Shown: positions 10,592 to 19,446, counted from the stretch's first letter. The stretch is DNA of 63,455 nucleotides from an uncultured Prevotellaceae bacterium (GCA_902775475.1 CACYME010000026.1:1-63455), one strand, 5' to 3'. Numbers and translations are program-made. The notes: a model not told the origin generated them from the letters alone.

Positions 10592-12139
10592 ATGAAGAAA
10601 TTATTTACATGCATAGTGTTCCCGATGCTTGTCGTCGGGGCACTTGCCCAAAGCATGATTACCGGAGCGCACCTCCCCAGCGGGAAATCCTGGGAAGACA
10701 AGCACTTCCGCGAGGCTTTGATGAAAGGAAGGGACAACAAGTCGTATTACGAGCTTATCAATGAAGATAAGAAAGTGATAAAGGTAGAAGATCTCACTGC
10801 TTTTTGCCAAACTCATGATTACAAGTGGTTAAAGGACTATAAGACGAAGGAGATTGCCAAGTTTGGTGATTTGGCAACTTCCGTCCACAAGTTCTATTTC
10901 CTCCCGAAAGAGGAATTTATCAACTATGTCTTTGAATGGACCGACCGTTCAATGGCTCGTTCAAGTGACCTAAAGAATAAAGGCACGGTGTACTTCTTCG
11001 ATGCCAGTGCCAATGCATTCCTTTGCCTAAAAGACAATGCACTTTGGACGGGCATCGTCTCCAACGGTTATGTCAATGGTACAGGAGCGGGAATATGGAA
11101 GAGGAATGACGATGTCTACTACTATTTCCAAGGAACATTCAAGAATGGATTTCCAACGGGAAAAGCCAAGTATAGAATAGTAGACACAAATGCTGACGGT
11201 TGGGGCTACTCCCCCAGAGAGACCAATAATAGAAACAAACCTGGTTCTGGGGCACCTTTCCGTGAAGTAGAATTAGGAGAAATGCAAGACGGCATGGCAC
11301 TTTTCCGCTATCTTGACAACGGCGAGAAGAACAAGCAAGGCAGCGAGCTGTGGGGATATGTCACCCAGCAGGGAAGCATTGCCATCAAACCAAAGTACAA
11401 AACAGCCTATGCTTTCAGCGGTGGCCGCGCTGCGGTAGTGAACGAAAAGGGCGAGGATGTCTATATCAACAAAACTGGCCAGTTTGTTGACTATACCGAA
11501 AAGCAAAAAAAGATTTTCGCTGACGCTAAGGCAAAAGAAGATGCAAAAAAGGCAGAGGAGGAACGCCAGCGCCTGCTGGCCGAGCAGAAGGCTGCTGAGG
11601 AAAAGCGAATAGCAGAGGCTAAAGAAGCAGATTTACAGCGTCGCATTGAAGCGAACAAGAACACTAAATTGTGGACACGCGGTTGTCGGCTTGCCTATCG
11701 TTATCCCAATGGCTATGAATATGTACTTGCCACCCTTGAAGAATGGAATGACAACCGAACGAGAGTGAAAGTAAAGATTGTGGCCAGCCCCTCGTCTACA
11801 CGAACCTTGAACGGCGACCTGCTGGAAAAGAACAACACCATGTGGGTGTCTGCTCGAAACGAAGGATGGCATCTTGCGCTTGACGAAGAGATAACAGCCG
11901 CCCTGAACAATGACAATTCGGTGAGAAGTACTCCTACCGTAACCGTCAGCTCAGGTTCCTCTCTACGCGCTTGTAGCAGTTGTAACGGAACTGGCAGACA
12001 GAGGTGTTATAGTTGTAATGGAACGGGTAGGACACAAAAAGACAGTTGGGATGAAAGCAAGGGTTATGAAACTTGTTATAACTGTAGAGGAACAACTACG
12101 GTGGCCTGTTCTTCATGTGATGGTACAGGAAAAAGATAG
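10592..12139 (+). CDS. Exported WG-repeat protein with coiled coil and DnaJ-like zinc knuckles
   Basis: 515 aa with a signal peptide (MKKLFTCIVFPMLVVGALAQ). Residues ~120-220 contain MORN-like YxGxFKNGxPxGKxKY segments. Residues ~250-300 hold a WG/KWG-type repeat (LWGYVTQQGSIAIKPKYKTAYAFSGGRA). Residues ~305-355 form an Ala/Glu/Lys coiled coil. The C-terminal ~50 residues contain three CxxCxGT/CxGTG knuckles (CSSCNGTGRQRC, CYSCNGTG, CSSCDGTGKR) plus CYNCRGTT, the pattern of the DnaJ central zinc domain but without a J domain. A DnaJ-type zinc module on a protein with an export signal is unusual. Function unknown; perhaps peptide binding in the envelope. Confidence 0.6.
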   Translation: MKKLFTCIVFPMLVVGALAQSMITGAHLPSGKSWEDKHFREALMKGRDNKSYYELINEDKKVIKVEDLTAFCQTHDYKWLKDYKTKEIAKFGDLATSVHKFYFLPKEEFINYVFEWTDRSMARSSDLKNKGTVYFFDASANAFLCLKDNALWTGIVSNGYVNGTGAGIWKRNDDVYYYFQGTFKNGFPTGKAKYRIVDTNADGWGYSPRETNNRNKPGSGAPFREVELGEMQDGMALFRYLDNGEKNKQGSELWGYVTQQGSIAIKPKYKTAYAFSGGRAAVVNEKGEDVYINKTGQFVDYTEKQKKIFADAKAKEDAKKAEEERQRLLAEQKAAEEKRIAEAKEADLQRRIEANKNTKLWTRGCRLAYRYPNGYEYVLATLEEWNDNRTRVKVKIVASPSSTRTLNGDLLEKNNTMWVSARNEGWHLALDEEITAALNNDNSVRSTPTVTVSSGSSLRACSSCNGTGRQRCYSCNGTGRTQKDSWDESKGYETCYNCRGTTTVACSSCDGTGKR

Positions 12140-12148
12140 TAGATTGTC

Positions 12149-13750
12149 ATGACAAAGAATTATAGTGTAGGAAATATTTTGTTGGGGGTTTTAGCAATCG
12201 CTACTATCAGAGATTTTCTGGAAGTAACCCTACAGGGGCTGTTCGTTCTGTATCCAGAAGATCCGCTGTATTCCCTGAAAAACTATTTCCTGCACTATAA
12301 TTCTTTTTATTTTCTCATTTTTGCCTCATTGCCATTAGTGCTGTTCCTCTTTCTTCGAAAGAACGCTAGCATTTCGTTATGCTACAAATTGGGTGCATTG
12401 GCCATGACATTAATCTGGGTCGGGCCATTGTTTGACTATTTTGTCGTTGGCTCATTCGAAATGTTTTATCCTCGAGATCCTCTTAGTGTGGTTTGCAATA
12501 TCCATCACTTGGCAGACCCGAGCTACAATTATGAAGGTCTTTCGAAAGGAATGCGCTTAGAGATTATTCTTGTGGGCTTAGGCGGGGGTTACTATTTATA
12601 TCATAAGACTAAAAAGGTTTTCCGCTCAGTTTGCGGAGGAATATGTCTTTCTGCAACATGTTTAGCAATAGGACTATTGGTTCCTTTTCTCACCCAGTAT
12701 TATGAATATGGATTCAATTTTGGATACCATAAGTTGTACGATAGTACACTGTTGAATCAAGGATTCGTTATACATGGGGTAGGATCTAAAATAGCTTTAC
12801 TCTATCTGTTCCTATCCGGGTTACTTTTTGCTGTAGCCTATTATTTTCGAAATCCAAAACGTTTCATTTCAATCATAAATAATTTCAGGTGGTCTCGCTC
12901 TATACATTACATCCTTCTCTTTATAGCTGGCTTGGTGTTTATATATAACAATCCACCCGTTCCTGATTCTACTTACGAAAGTCATTTTGATTACTTAACG
13001 ACTATCTGGAACCATCCTATTGACCTTTTTGGCATTTTCATGGCCTCTTTGTCCATTTTTCTATCCTTCCAAAGTGCTGTAATCTTCAATGACATTTGTG
13101 ATTATGACATAGACATCGTGAGCAATGCGACCAGACCACTAGTAAACAAATCAATACCACTGAAGGAATATAGTTTAATTGGCAAATTATTTGCCATTTT
13201 GGCATTAACCATTGCCTTTTGCATTAGTGAAACCTTTTTCTTTCTTGTTTTACTCTACCACTTTTTTGCTTTTCTGTACTCTACCCCACCATTTAGACTT
13301 CGGAAGTTTTTTCTGCTATCAAATATTGTATTAGCAACTATTTTTACGCTGACTTTTCATGCTGGAGCGGCCGTCCTCATCTCAAATTATCAATTTGAAA
13401 ACATTCCTCCATACATCACTTTTGGCTTAATAATCTGTTATGCGTTGGCTTTGGTCGCCAAAGATTCAAAAGATTATAAAGGTGACAAGAAATCAAACAT
13501 TCAAACCCTATACACTCTCTTCGGCAAGAAAAGCGGAAATGTGCTCACTTCACTTTTCATATGCTCTTCGATATTGTTAACACCTTTTTTGCTACATTTA
13601 AAAACCCTCTTCGCTTTTAGTGTCGCTATTTGCATCTCGTTCTTACTGGTAATCACTAAAATAAAAAACAACGAAACTAAAGAAATCTTAGTAATATCAT
13701 TATACTACACTTTTATGCTAATTCTGTTCTTTTCCCTCGTGAAAAGCTGA
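12149..13750 (+). CDS. Polytopic membrane protein with UbiA prenyltransferase-like C-terminal half
   Basis: 533 aa, strongly hydrophobic, AT-rich. The C-terminal half carries both aspartate motifs of the UbiA superfamily: NDICDYDID at about residues 314-322 (NDxxDxxxD) and DSKDYKGD at about 439-446, each on a loop between membrane helices. These bind Mg2+-diphosphate of a prenyl donor in known members. YSTPPFRLR, between them, also fits. The N-terminal ~270 residues form about six further helices that I do not recognise. No quinone, heme or archaeal-type lipid genes are adjacent, so the acceptor is unknown. Follows the WG-repeat gene by 9 bp. Confidence 0.65.
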   Translation: MTKNYSVGNILLGVLAIATIRDFLEVTLQGLFVLYPEDPLYSLKNYFLHYNSFYFLIFASLPLVLFLFLRKNASISLCYKLGALAMTLIWVGPLFDYFVVGSFEMFYPRDPLSVVCNIHHLADPSYNYEGLSKGMRLEIILVGLGGGYYLYHKTKKVFRSVCGGICLSATCLAIGLLVPFLTQYYEYGFNFGYHKLYDSTLLNQGFVIHGVGSKIALLYLFLSGLLFAVAYYFRNPKRFISIINNFRWSRSIHYILLFIAGLVFIYNNPPVPDSTYESHFDYLTTIWNHPIDLFGIFMASLSIFLSFQSAVIFNDICDYDIDIVSNATRPLVNKSIPLKEYSLIGKLFAILALTIAFCISETFFFLVLLYHFFAFLYSTPPFRLRKFFLLSNIVLATIFTLTFHAGAAVLISNYQFENIPPYITFGLIICYALALVAKDSKDYKGDKKSNIQTLYTLFGKKSGNVLTSLFICSSILLTPFLLHLKTLFAFSVAICISFLLVITKIKNNETKEILVISLYYTFMLILFFSLVKS

Positions 13751-13808
13751 CACATCAACTTCTGCAAGTATTGCAAAGTAGGCCAAGAAAGGACAAAGGA
13801 AAGGTCCT

Positions 13809-14303
13809 AAGCTGGACACACTATACAAAACAGATGATACGACCAGACTTTTGAACATGCGCATCCTGTCTGAGAATGGCAGCAAACTGCAGGACATTTA
13901 CTTCGGCGACGTTACCACCTTACGTTATTTTGATCCCACCATCTACCTTTTGGGCAACAAGTGCTACCTTGCTTTTGAGGACAGCTGGGGAGGAGACGAT
14001 GATATTATGCTGGTCTACTCCATCGACCGCAAGACCAGCTCCATCCAGCAGGTGGCCAAGCACAAAGGCCCTGGCGTCTCGCCGACGATTGCCGACCGCA
14101 GCGAGAGCATCTGTGTCACGCTGGAGGAGGGTGGAGCCCGCGAGGTGCAGGTGGTCAACGCTGGCGGCAAGACCGTCCTTCGAGTTCCCGTCAAGGCTGG
14201 ACAGCATGAGGTCAACATCCCAGCCCGTCGTCTAAGCCGTGGCGTCAACGTCGTCTACGTCATTGGCAGCAGCAACAGCCCCACCAAGGTCATCGTGAAG
14301 TAG
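13809..14303 (+). pseudogene. C-terminal fragment of a secreted protein
   Basis: An open frame runs from an in-frame stop near 13780 to 14303. It has an internal ATG at 13851 but no signal peptide or promoter. The readable protein begins LDTLYKTDDTTRLLN and continues as beta-rich sequence. It ends in ~70 residues (EVQVVNAGGKTVLRVPV, then SRGVNVVYVIGSSNSPTKVIVK) that look like a sorting-type C-terminal beta domain. GC content and codon use return to the window average within this fragment. I infer the 3' remnant of a larger surface-protein gene, truncated where the AT-rich block begins. A real small protein from the ATG at 13851 (150 aa) is less likely. Confidence 0.5.
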
Positions 14304-14353
14304 GCGAGCTGTTCGGCCCTTTTCCGCCACAGCCACCTCTTTTATCATTCCAA

Positions 14354-14384
14354 TGATTATCAAAAATATGATAATCACTTTTTT
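14354..14384 (+). terminator. AT-rich hairpin with U-tract
   Basis: TGATTATC (14354-14361) pairs with GATAATCA (14370-14377), followed by CTTTTTT. It sits 50 bp after the end of the 13809-14303 fragment and could end transcription from the left. Confidence 0.6.
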
Positions 14385-14393
14385 GATAATTGA

Positions 14394-14465
14394 GAAGACA
14401 ACATCGTCTACGACCGCTTCTTCCAGCTGTGGCTGGAAAGAAATGGCTACGTGCGTCAGATGTAG
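14394..14465 (+). pseudogene. 23-codon C-terminal remnant (EDNIVYDRFF...)
   Basis: A short frame between an adjacent TGA and a TAG reads EDNIVYDRFFQLWLERNGY followed by VRQM. The residue pattern resembles the last helix of bacterial AAA-type ATP-binding proteins (V-Y-D-x-F-F-x-x-W-L). It overlaps the 3' end of ispD by 10 bp on the other strand. Probably the tail of a deleted gene; too short for firm assignment. Confidence 0.3.
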
Positions 14466-15133
14466 CACAGCGTCTCAGCCACACGGAGGTCGAAGGGCGT
14501 GGTGAGCTTGATGTTCTCGCGGTTGCCCTCCACCAGGGTGATGGGGTGGTCGTAGGCCTCCACCACCGAGGCGTCGTCGGTGAAGGCGTCAGTGTAGGGC
14601 TGCTGATTGGCAGCCTTCAGCAGCTGGATGTCGAAGCACTGCGGCGTCTGCACCAGCCGGTAGTTGTCGCGGGGTACGGTGTGGGAAGTGGCCCCCCTCG
14701 CCCCCACCACTCTCAGCGTCTCCACTACGGGGACGACGGGCACCACGGCCCCCGCCGAGCGAGCAGCCTCGAAGCAGCGGCGGACGACCTCGACAGAGAC
14801 GAAGGGGCGCACGCCGTCGTGAACGCCCACCACGCCCTCGGCATCGTCGGGGATGAGCGCCAGCCCGTTCTGCACGGAGTGGAAGCGGGTGCGGCCTCCG
14901 CTGGCCAGCTGATGGTCGATGCGGAACTGGTGCTGCTGGCACAGCGAGCGCCAGTAGTCCTGCTGCTCGCGGGGCAGCACGAGGATGATGTTCAATTCGG
15001 GGGAATATTCGCGGAAGCGCATCAGCGTGCGCATCAGCACCGGGATGCCGCCCACGGGCAGGAACTGCTTCGGCACTTCGCCGCCCATGCGCAGGCCCTT
15101 GCCACCCGCTACGATAATGATGTATTCTGTCAT
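14456..15133 (-). CDS. ispD: 2-C-methyl-D-erythritol 4-phosphate cytidylyltransferase
   Basis: 225 aa, usual family length. Third enzyme of the MEP isoprenoid pathway: MEP + CTP gives CDP-ME, in the cytoplasm. Seen: the nucleotide-binding loop [20 protein letters not shown] at residues 8-27 with the lysines that contact [13 protein letters not shown] near 105; and [10 protein letters not shown] and [10 protein letters not shown] in the C-terminal half. Transcribed leftwards. In many Bacteroidales ispD lies next to recG; here the two are 5.8 kb apart with five genes between them. Confidence 0.95.
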   Translation of the reverse strand: MTEYIIIVAGGKGLRMGGEVPKQFLPVGGIPVLMRTLMRFREYSPELNIILVLPREQQDYWRSLCQQHQFRIDHQLASGGRTRFHSVQNGLALIPDDAEGVVGVHDGVRPFVSVEVVRRCFEAARSAGAVVPVVPVVETLRVVGARGATSHTVPRDNYRLVQTPQCFDIQLLKAANQQPYTDAFTDDASVVEAYDHPITLVEGNRENIKLTTPFDLRVAETLCYI

Positions 15134-15170
15134 TGGGGGAGAGAGAATTAGGAGCTTATTTGAAATAAAT

Positions 15171-15270
15171 AATGAGGAATGAGAAATGAGAAATGAATAG
15201 ACCTGCCATGAGGCACTTTGCGCACTCTTCTCGCCCTGAAGCTATCCATTTCTCATTCCTCATTCCTCAT
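15171..15270 (-). terminator. Long inverted repeat of AATGAGAA units after the Sel1 gene
   Basis: Left arm AATGAGGAATGAGAAATGAG (15171-15190) continues to 15196. The right arm at 15247-15270 is its complement made of CATTTCTCATTCCTCATT units. The arms are some 50 bp apart and directly follow the stop codon at 15272. Probably a 3'-end hairpin for the Sel1 transcript. Confidence 0.5.
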
Positions 15271-15271
15271 T

Positions 15272-15733
15272 TTATTTTAGGAGTTCCAGCAGCCGCTGGT
15301 CAGTCTTGTCGCCCTCGGCGGCACCCTCCTTGATTTCCTTCAGCATTTCGGCGCCATGCTTCTTGCCACCGACGGCTTTCTTCACCCAGCTGAGGGCCTT
15401 CTTCTCGTCGACCTTCAGGCCGCCCTTACCCTTCAGGCAGGCACGCGCCATCTGGTACTCAGCCTTGTAGTAGCCCTGGTCGGCCGACTTCTTGTACCAC
15501 TTCACGGCCTCCTGGTTGTTCTCCTCCACGCCGTGGCCCTTGTCGTAGCAGCGGCCCACGCGGTACTGCGCCTTCTTCTGGCCCCGCTCAGCGGCAGGCT
15601 TCAGCTTGGCCAGCGCTGCCACATAGTCCTTGCTGTCGTAGAGTGCCTTACCCTGCTCGTAGAGCTCGTCGGCGTTCTGTGCGCTGGCACCCATGCTGAG
15701 CACGAGTGCAAGCATCAATAGCAGTTGTCTCAT
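15272..15733 (-). CDS. Small secreted Sel1-repeat protein
   Basis: 153 aa with a signal peptide (MRQLLLMLALVLSMGASAQ). The mature part consists of TPR/Sel1-type helical repeats: ADELYEQGKALYDSKDYVAA, then AQYRVGRCYDKGHGVEENNQ, then AEYQMARACLKGKGGL with AVKWYKKSADQGYY between. Such repeats mediate protein-protein contacts; this one is probably periplasmic. It starts 13 bp after the GH51 gene stop (same strand), so the two are likely co-transcribed. No enzyme motif. Confidence 0.75.
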   Translation of the reverse strand: MRQLLLMLALVLSMGASAQNADELYEQGKALYDSKDYVAALAKLKPAAERGQKKAQYRVGRCYDKGHGVEENNQEAVKWYKKSADQGYYKAEYQMARACLKGKGGLKVDEKKALSWVKKAVGGKKHGAEMLKEIKEGAAEGDKTDQRLLELLK

Positions 15734-15745
15734 CTTAGCTTGTGT

Positions 15746-18187
15746 TTATTGGTTCTTGATTCTGATGATATTAAGCGAGTAAGCCGGGATGTCGAGCATC
15801 ACATGGTCACCCTCGGGCGAGAGCAGCTGCTCCACGGGATGGATGTTGGTGGGCTGCTGCAAGGTATTCTCGTCGGTGCCTTCGTTGGCCGCCAGGCGGA
15901 TGACGCGAGCGCTCTTTGGGGCGAAGTTCTTCAGGTTCAGCTGTGCCGTGGTGGGCTCTTCGCCGGTGTTCACCATCTTCACGATGAGCACTCCGGCCCG
16001 GTCGTCGATGGTAGCATTGGTGTAGATGCCCTTCGCCTGGTCGTGCTTCAGCATGGTGTCGAAGACGAGCTCGTTGTCGAGCCAGGCCTTCACGCTATCG
16101 CCAGCGACGGTGAGCGTGATGTCGTACCAGCGGCCAGTCTCTATCCGTCCGCGCTTCTCTATCGTCTGCAGCTTACCGCCGCTGGTGATTTGCTCGATGG
16201 CGTGCTGCGTGTTGCCCCATCCGCCGAAGTTGAGCCAGCAGAAGTTGTGCTCATCGACATAGTTGAAGACAATCATGAAGCCCTCCTGGCCCTTGTCCTT
16301 GCGGGCACGGTAGTGCAGGGTGTAGTGGTCACCGTCAATGGCTTTCTTGGTCAGCGCTACGCACTGCTGGTCCAGACTCGACTGCGACACGGTGCCGTCG
16401 GCATTGTCGGCCCAGTGGCCACTGACGGTCTCGTAGCCTTCGTCCTTCATCTCAAAGGTGGCCTTCGTGGCCCAGGTGGCAAAGCCGGCGCGGCTGTGGC
16501 TGGGCGTCAGCGGCTTGCGCTTCATGTCCTGATAGGGATTGGTCTGGCTCACCTTCACCACCTGGGTGCCGATGTGCTGGGGCATGAGCTGCTGCACATA
16601 GTAGCTGGGGGTGCCCATCACGCGACTGGAGTTGAAGCGAATCATGTCGGGGCGCCAGCGGGCATCGTTCTCGTTGACGAAGATGGGGGCGTAGGAGGCC
16701 AGCTCCACCACGTCGCTGTTGTTCTCCATGCCCATCATGTAGACGGCCTCGCCGAGGGCGGCGTTCTGGTTGCCCAGGTCGCCGAAACCGTTGGTGACGG
16801 CATACTCGCCGACGTAGACCTTCGGCCCGCGGCGGTCGTAGCTGTCATACTTGTGGAACGCCTCGGCAAACCAGCCGGGTGTGCGGTAGTAGTGCTCGTC
16901 GAGCAGGTCGACGGGCAGCTTGGAGTTCCACTTCGGGTTGTCGTCGCCCCAGGCCACCACGTTGCCAATGATTTTCATCTGCGGATACTTGGCGCGGATG
17001 GCCTTGTAGAACTGGTCGTAGCGCTCGTAGTAGTGGTCGCTCTGCTGTCGCGGGTCGGGCTGGTTGTTCTCGTTGCCCACCTCCAGGTATTCCAGGCCGA
17101 AGGGCTCGGGATGACCGTTCTTGGCACGCATGGCGCCATACTTCGACGTCGTGGGGCCGTTGGCATACTCGATGGCAGCGAGGCACTCGTCGATCCAGGG
17201 CTGGATGCTGTCGTAGGGCGTCATGCCGCCATGCCACAGACCCACGTTGACCACGTAGAGGGGCTTGGCACCGAGGTCCTCGGCCAGCTGCAGATATTCA
17301 TGATAGCCCAGTCCGTCGGTGGTGCGATAGCCCCAGTTCACGTTCCAGTGGCCCTCACGCTCCTCGATGGGGCCAATGGTGCGCTCCCAGCGGAAGGCAT
17401 TGTCGGGGCTCTCCTGTCCCTCCACGAAGCAGCCTCCGGGGAAGCGCATGAACTTCGGGTGCATCTGCCAGAGCATGTTGGCCAGGTCGGGGCGCATGCC
17501 GTTGGGGCGGTTCTTGAATGTCGGGGGGAAGAGGCTCACCATGTCGAGCTGGAGGGTACCAACGCCGTCGAAGACGAAGGCGAACTGTGCCTGCGGGTCG
17601 TTGCCGTCGCTCTGCAGGGTGGCTTCGTACTTCTGCCAGCCCTTGCCGGCGGGGAAGCCTGTCACCACGGTCTCGGCATAGAGCTCGCTGCCGTCCTTCG
17701 AGCAGAGAGTGGCCTTGACGGTGCCCTTATACTTCAGGCTGTTCGCCCAGAAGCTGAGGCGATAGGTGCGGCCCTGCACGGCATTGATGCCCCAGTAGCC
17801 CTCATTGACCAGGCAGACGGGCATCTGTGGCGTGGCCTTGACGACCAGCTCAAGGGCGTTGTGCTGCACGCTGTTCAACAGAGGTGTCTTCTTCGTGGGC
17901 TGGATGAGGGTGGCGGTGAGCTGCGACGGTGTCGCAGCATAGGTAGACCAGCCCTGCATATCGGCGGGAGCACCGAAACGGGGGCCGTCCTCGAAGGAGC
18001 GGTTGCGGATGAGCTCGGCATAGAGGCCACCGTCGGCTGCGTGGTTAATGTCTTCGTAGAAAATGCCGTAGAGCATGGGGCTCACCTTCGGGCCTCGGTT
18101 CTGCGCATCGATGTCGATGCTCACCTGTGCCTGCGTGGCGAGACAGCCACCAAGCATGGCAGCAAGTAGAATAGTTTTTGGTTTCAT
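15746..18187 (-). CDS. Alpha-L-arabinofuranosidase, GH51
   Basis: 813 aa, start at the ATG at 18185-18187 (MKPKTILLAAMLGGCLATQA), giving a signal peptide. The mature protein begins with the GH51 hallmark SPMLYGIFYEDINHAADGGLY. The region ~90-260 looks like an inserted carbohydrate-binding (CBM4-like) domain before the (beta/alpha)8 barrel resumes at MWQMHPKFMRFPGGCFVEG. The acid/base Glu is in LEVGNENNQPD and the nucleophile Glu in KVYVGEYAV. A C-terminal beta domain contains a further jellyroll (~570-720). It releases arabinofuranosyl side chains from arabinoxylan or arabinan, likely in the periplasm. A good -7 box lies upstream at 18225-18232. Confidence 0.92.
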   Translation of the reverse strand: MKPKTILLAAMLGGCLATQAQVSIDIDAQNRGPKVSPMLYGIFYEDINHAADGGLYAELIRNRSFEDGPRFGAPADMQGWSTYAATPSQLTATLIQPTKKTPLLNSVQHNALELVVKATPQMPVCLVNEGYWGINAVQGRTYRLSFWANSLKYKGTVKATLCSKDGSELYAETVVTGFPAGKGWQKYEATLQSDGNDPQAQFAFVFDGVGTLQLDMVSLFPPTFKNRPNGMRPDLANMLWQMHPKFMRFPGGCFVEGQESPDNAFRWERTIGPIEEREGHWNVNWGYRTTDGLGYHEYLQLAEDLGAKPLYVVNVGLWHGGMTPYDSIQPWIDECLAAIEYANGPTTSKYGAMRAKNGHPEPFGLEYLEVGNENNQPDPRQQSDHYYERYDQFYKAIRAKYPQMKIIGNVVAWGDDNPKWNSKLPVDLLDEHYYRTPGWFAEAFHKYDSYDRRGPKVYVGEYAVTNGFGDLGNQNAALGEAVYMMGMENNSDVVELASYAPIFVNENDARWRPDMIRFNSSRVMGTPSYYVQQLMPQHIGTQVVKVSQTNPYQDMKRKPLTPSHSRAGFATWATKATFEMKDEGYETVSGHWADNADGTVSQSSLDQQCVALTKKAIDGDHYTLHYRARKDKGQEGFMIVFNYVDEHNFCWLNFGGWGNTQHAIEQITSGGKLQTIEKRGRIETGRWYDITLTVAGDSVKAWLDNELVFDTMLKHDQAKGIYTNATIDDRAGVLIVKMVNTGEEPTTAQLNLKNFAPKSARVIRLAANEGTDENTLQQPTNIHPVEQLLSPEGDHVMLDIPAYSLNIIRIKNQ

Positions 18188-18224
18188 GTTCTCTGTTTGT
18201 TGATAATTATCGGTATTACGACTG

Positions 18225-18232
18225 CAAAAGTA
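18225..18232 (-). promoter_or_regulatory. -7 box of the GH51 gene
   Basis: TACTTTTG on the minus strand, followed by GCAGTC, 38 bp before the GH51 ATG. Confidence 0.55.
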
Positions 18233-18293
18233 CGAATAATTCTTCAAAAAACAGCACAATTATCTATTATTTTCTCTAATTGAGGAGTTATAA

Positions 18294-18351
18294 GGAGTTA
18301 AGGGAGTTAAAGACGATTGCCCCTTCTCTTCTTCTTAACTCCTTTAACTCC
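18294..18351 (-). terminator. Inverted repeat of GGAGTTAA units
   Basis: GGAGTTAAGGGAGTTAA (18294-18310) faces TTAACTCCTTTAACTCC (18335-18351): 16 of 17 pairs match. It lies 15 bp downstream of the stop codon of the minus-strand membrane protein gene at 18366. Confidence 0.55.
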
Positions 18352-18365
18352 CTGAATGATGCCGG

Positions 18366-18947
18366 CTATTCGTCGGTGAGGTCTTCTATCTGTTCGATGA
18401 TGTCCTGGTACTGGCGCTGCGTCTTGAAGTGGATGCTGAATCCGGCGAAGGCTCCGATGACGCCTCCCACGATGCCGCCCCATAGGATGCCGTTGGCAAA
18501 TTCGTGATTCTGCTGATAGGTCTCATAGAAGAACCACGCCAGCCAGACGATAATCATCGGTATGCCGAAGAGCAGCCAGTCGCTGTCGAACTTCTTGGCG
18601 CTTGCCACTTTTTTGCGTGCCTCCACCAGACTGCGGCTCATCAGTCCCGGGTCGTTGATTTTTCGGCTGTTGTAGAAGGTGGCACCGGCGCATATCAGCA
18701 TCATCACGCTGGTGGCAATCCAGAAAGCTATCGAGAGCCCGCTCAGCTTCACGAAGCACCAGTAGCCATAGGGTATCATAAGGATGCAGACAGCCATGAT
18801 GATGAAGTAGCGGCGGTTGATGGTGTTCACTTCGTTCTTCATCGAACGGCGCATCAGGCGGTCGTTCAGCATTTCCTGACTATCGAGTTTGCTCTTGAGC
18901 GTTGCCATCTGCTGGCGCATGCTCTCCATTTCAAAATCCTGGTTCAT
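18366..18947 (-). CDS. Membrane protein paired with an ECF sigma factor
   Basis: 193 aa. An N-terminal ~45-residue cytoplasmic helix (MESMRQQMATLKSKLDSQEM) is followed by four predicted transmembrane segments at about 48-66, 70-88, 125-142 and 150-170, with a Lys/Arg-rich loop between pairs. It starts 16 bp after the sigma factor gene, so the two are one operon. That position is where Bacteroidota often place a membrane-bound anti-sigma or regulatory partner; the fold itself is not recognised, and a direct anti-sigma role is inference. Confidence 0.6.
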   Translation of the reverse strand: MNQDFEMESMRQQMATLKSKLDSQEMLNDRLMRRSMKNEVNTINRRYFIIMAVCILMIPYGYWCFVKLSGLSIAFWIATSVMMLICAGATFYNSRKINDPGLMSRSLVEARKKVASAKKFDSDWLLFGIPMIIVWLAWFFYETYQQNHEFANGILWGGIVGGVIGAFAGFSIHFKTQRQYQDIIEQIEDLTDE

Positions 18948-18963
18948 GATGGGTGGTTGTTTT

Positions 18964-19446
18964 TTAATTGTTTGACATTTGCTTTAGCTGTTCTCTAATT
19001 CTGTACAGACGGACGCTGACGTTCTTGGCGGTGATGCCCACTATCTGTCCTATTTCCTCGTAGGGGAGGTTTTCGAGCCAGAGCAGGACGATGGCCCTGT
19101 CGAAGGGTTGCAGGCGGGCGATGCGCTTGTGGAGCATGTCCACTTGGCGCGTGTCCTCGTCGCGGTCTTCAAAGAGGTTGATGTCCATGGTGAGCCTGAC
19201 TTCTGCCGAGTGCCGTCTTCGTTTCCTGTCGACGGAGATGCAGGTGTTGAGGGCCACGCGATAGATCCACGTCTTGATGTCACTGCGATGCTCGAAGTTG
19301 TCGAATCCTTTCCAAAGATTCACCAGTACCTCCTGGAAGAGGTCGTTCACCTCGTCGGCATCTTTCGAGAACATGTAGCACACGGTGTAGATGGTGCTTT
19401 TGTGCTCGGCTACAGTTTGCGCAAACTGTTTTTCTAAGGTCGTCAT
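18964..19446 (-). CDS. ECF-type RNA polymerase sigma factor
   Basis: 160 aa from the ATG at 19444-19446 (MTTLEKQFAQTV); a GTG 24 bp upstream (19468-19470) would add 8 residues. Seen: region 2 with YMFSKDADEVNDLFQEVLVN and the -10-binding helix FEHRSDIKTWIYRVALNTCI at ~30-85, and region 4 with RAIVLLWLENLPYEEIGQIV and the helix-turn-helix AKNVSVRLYRIREQLK at ~110-155. It belongs to the small sigma-70 group 4 and directs RNA polymerase to a stress or envelope regulon. The membrane protein downstream probably controls its activity. Confidence 0.9.
   Translation of the reverse strand: MTTLEKQFAQTVAEHKSTIYTVCYMFSKDADEVNDLFQEVLVNLWKGFDNFEHRSDIKTWIYRVALNTCISVDRKRRRHSAEVRLTMDINLFEDRDEDTRQVDMLHKRIARLQPFDRAIVLLWLENLPYEEIGQIVGITAKNVSVRLYRIREQLKQMSNN

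Noticed and set aside
14690-14720. C-rich segment in ispD as another in-frame palindrome
   Set aside because: No inverted partner, and the protein has normal length and motif spacing there.
15725-18169. 814-codon plus-strand frame opposite the GH51 gene
   Set aside because: Antisense shadow with no recognisable motif; the minus strand encodes a complete GH51 enzyme.
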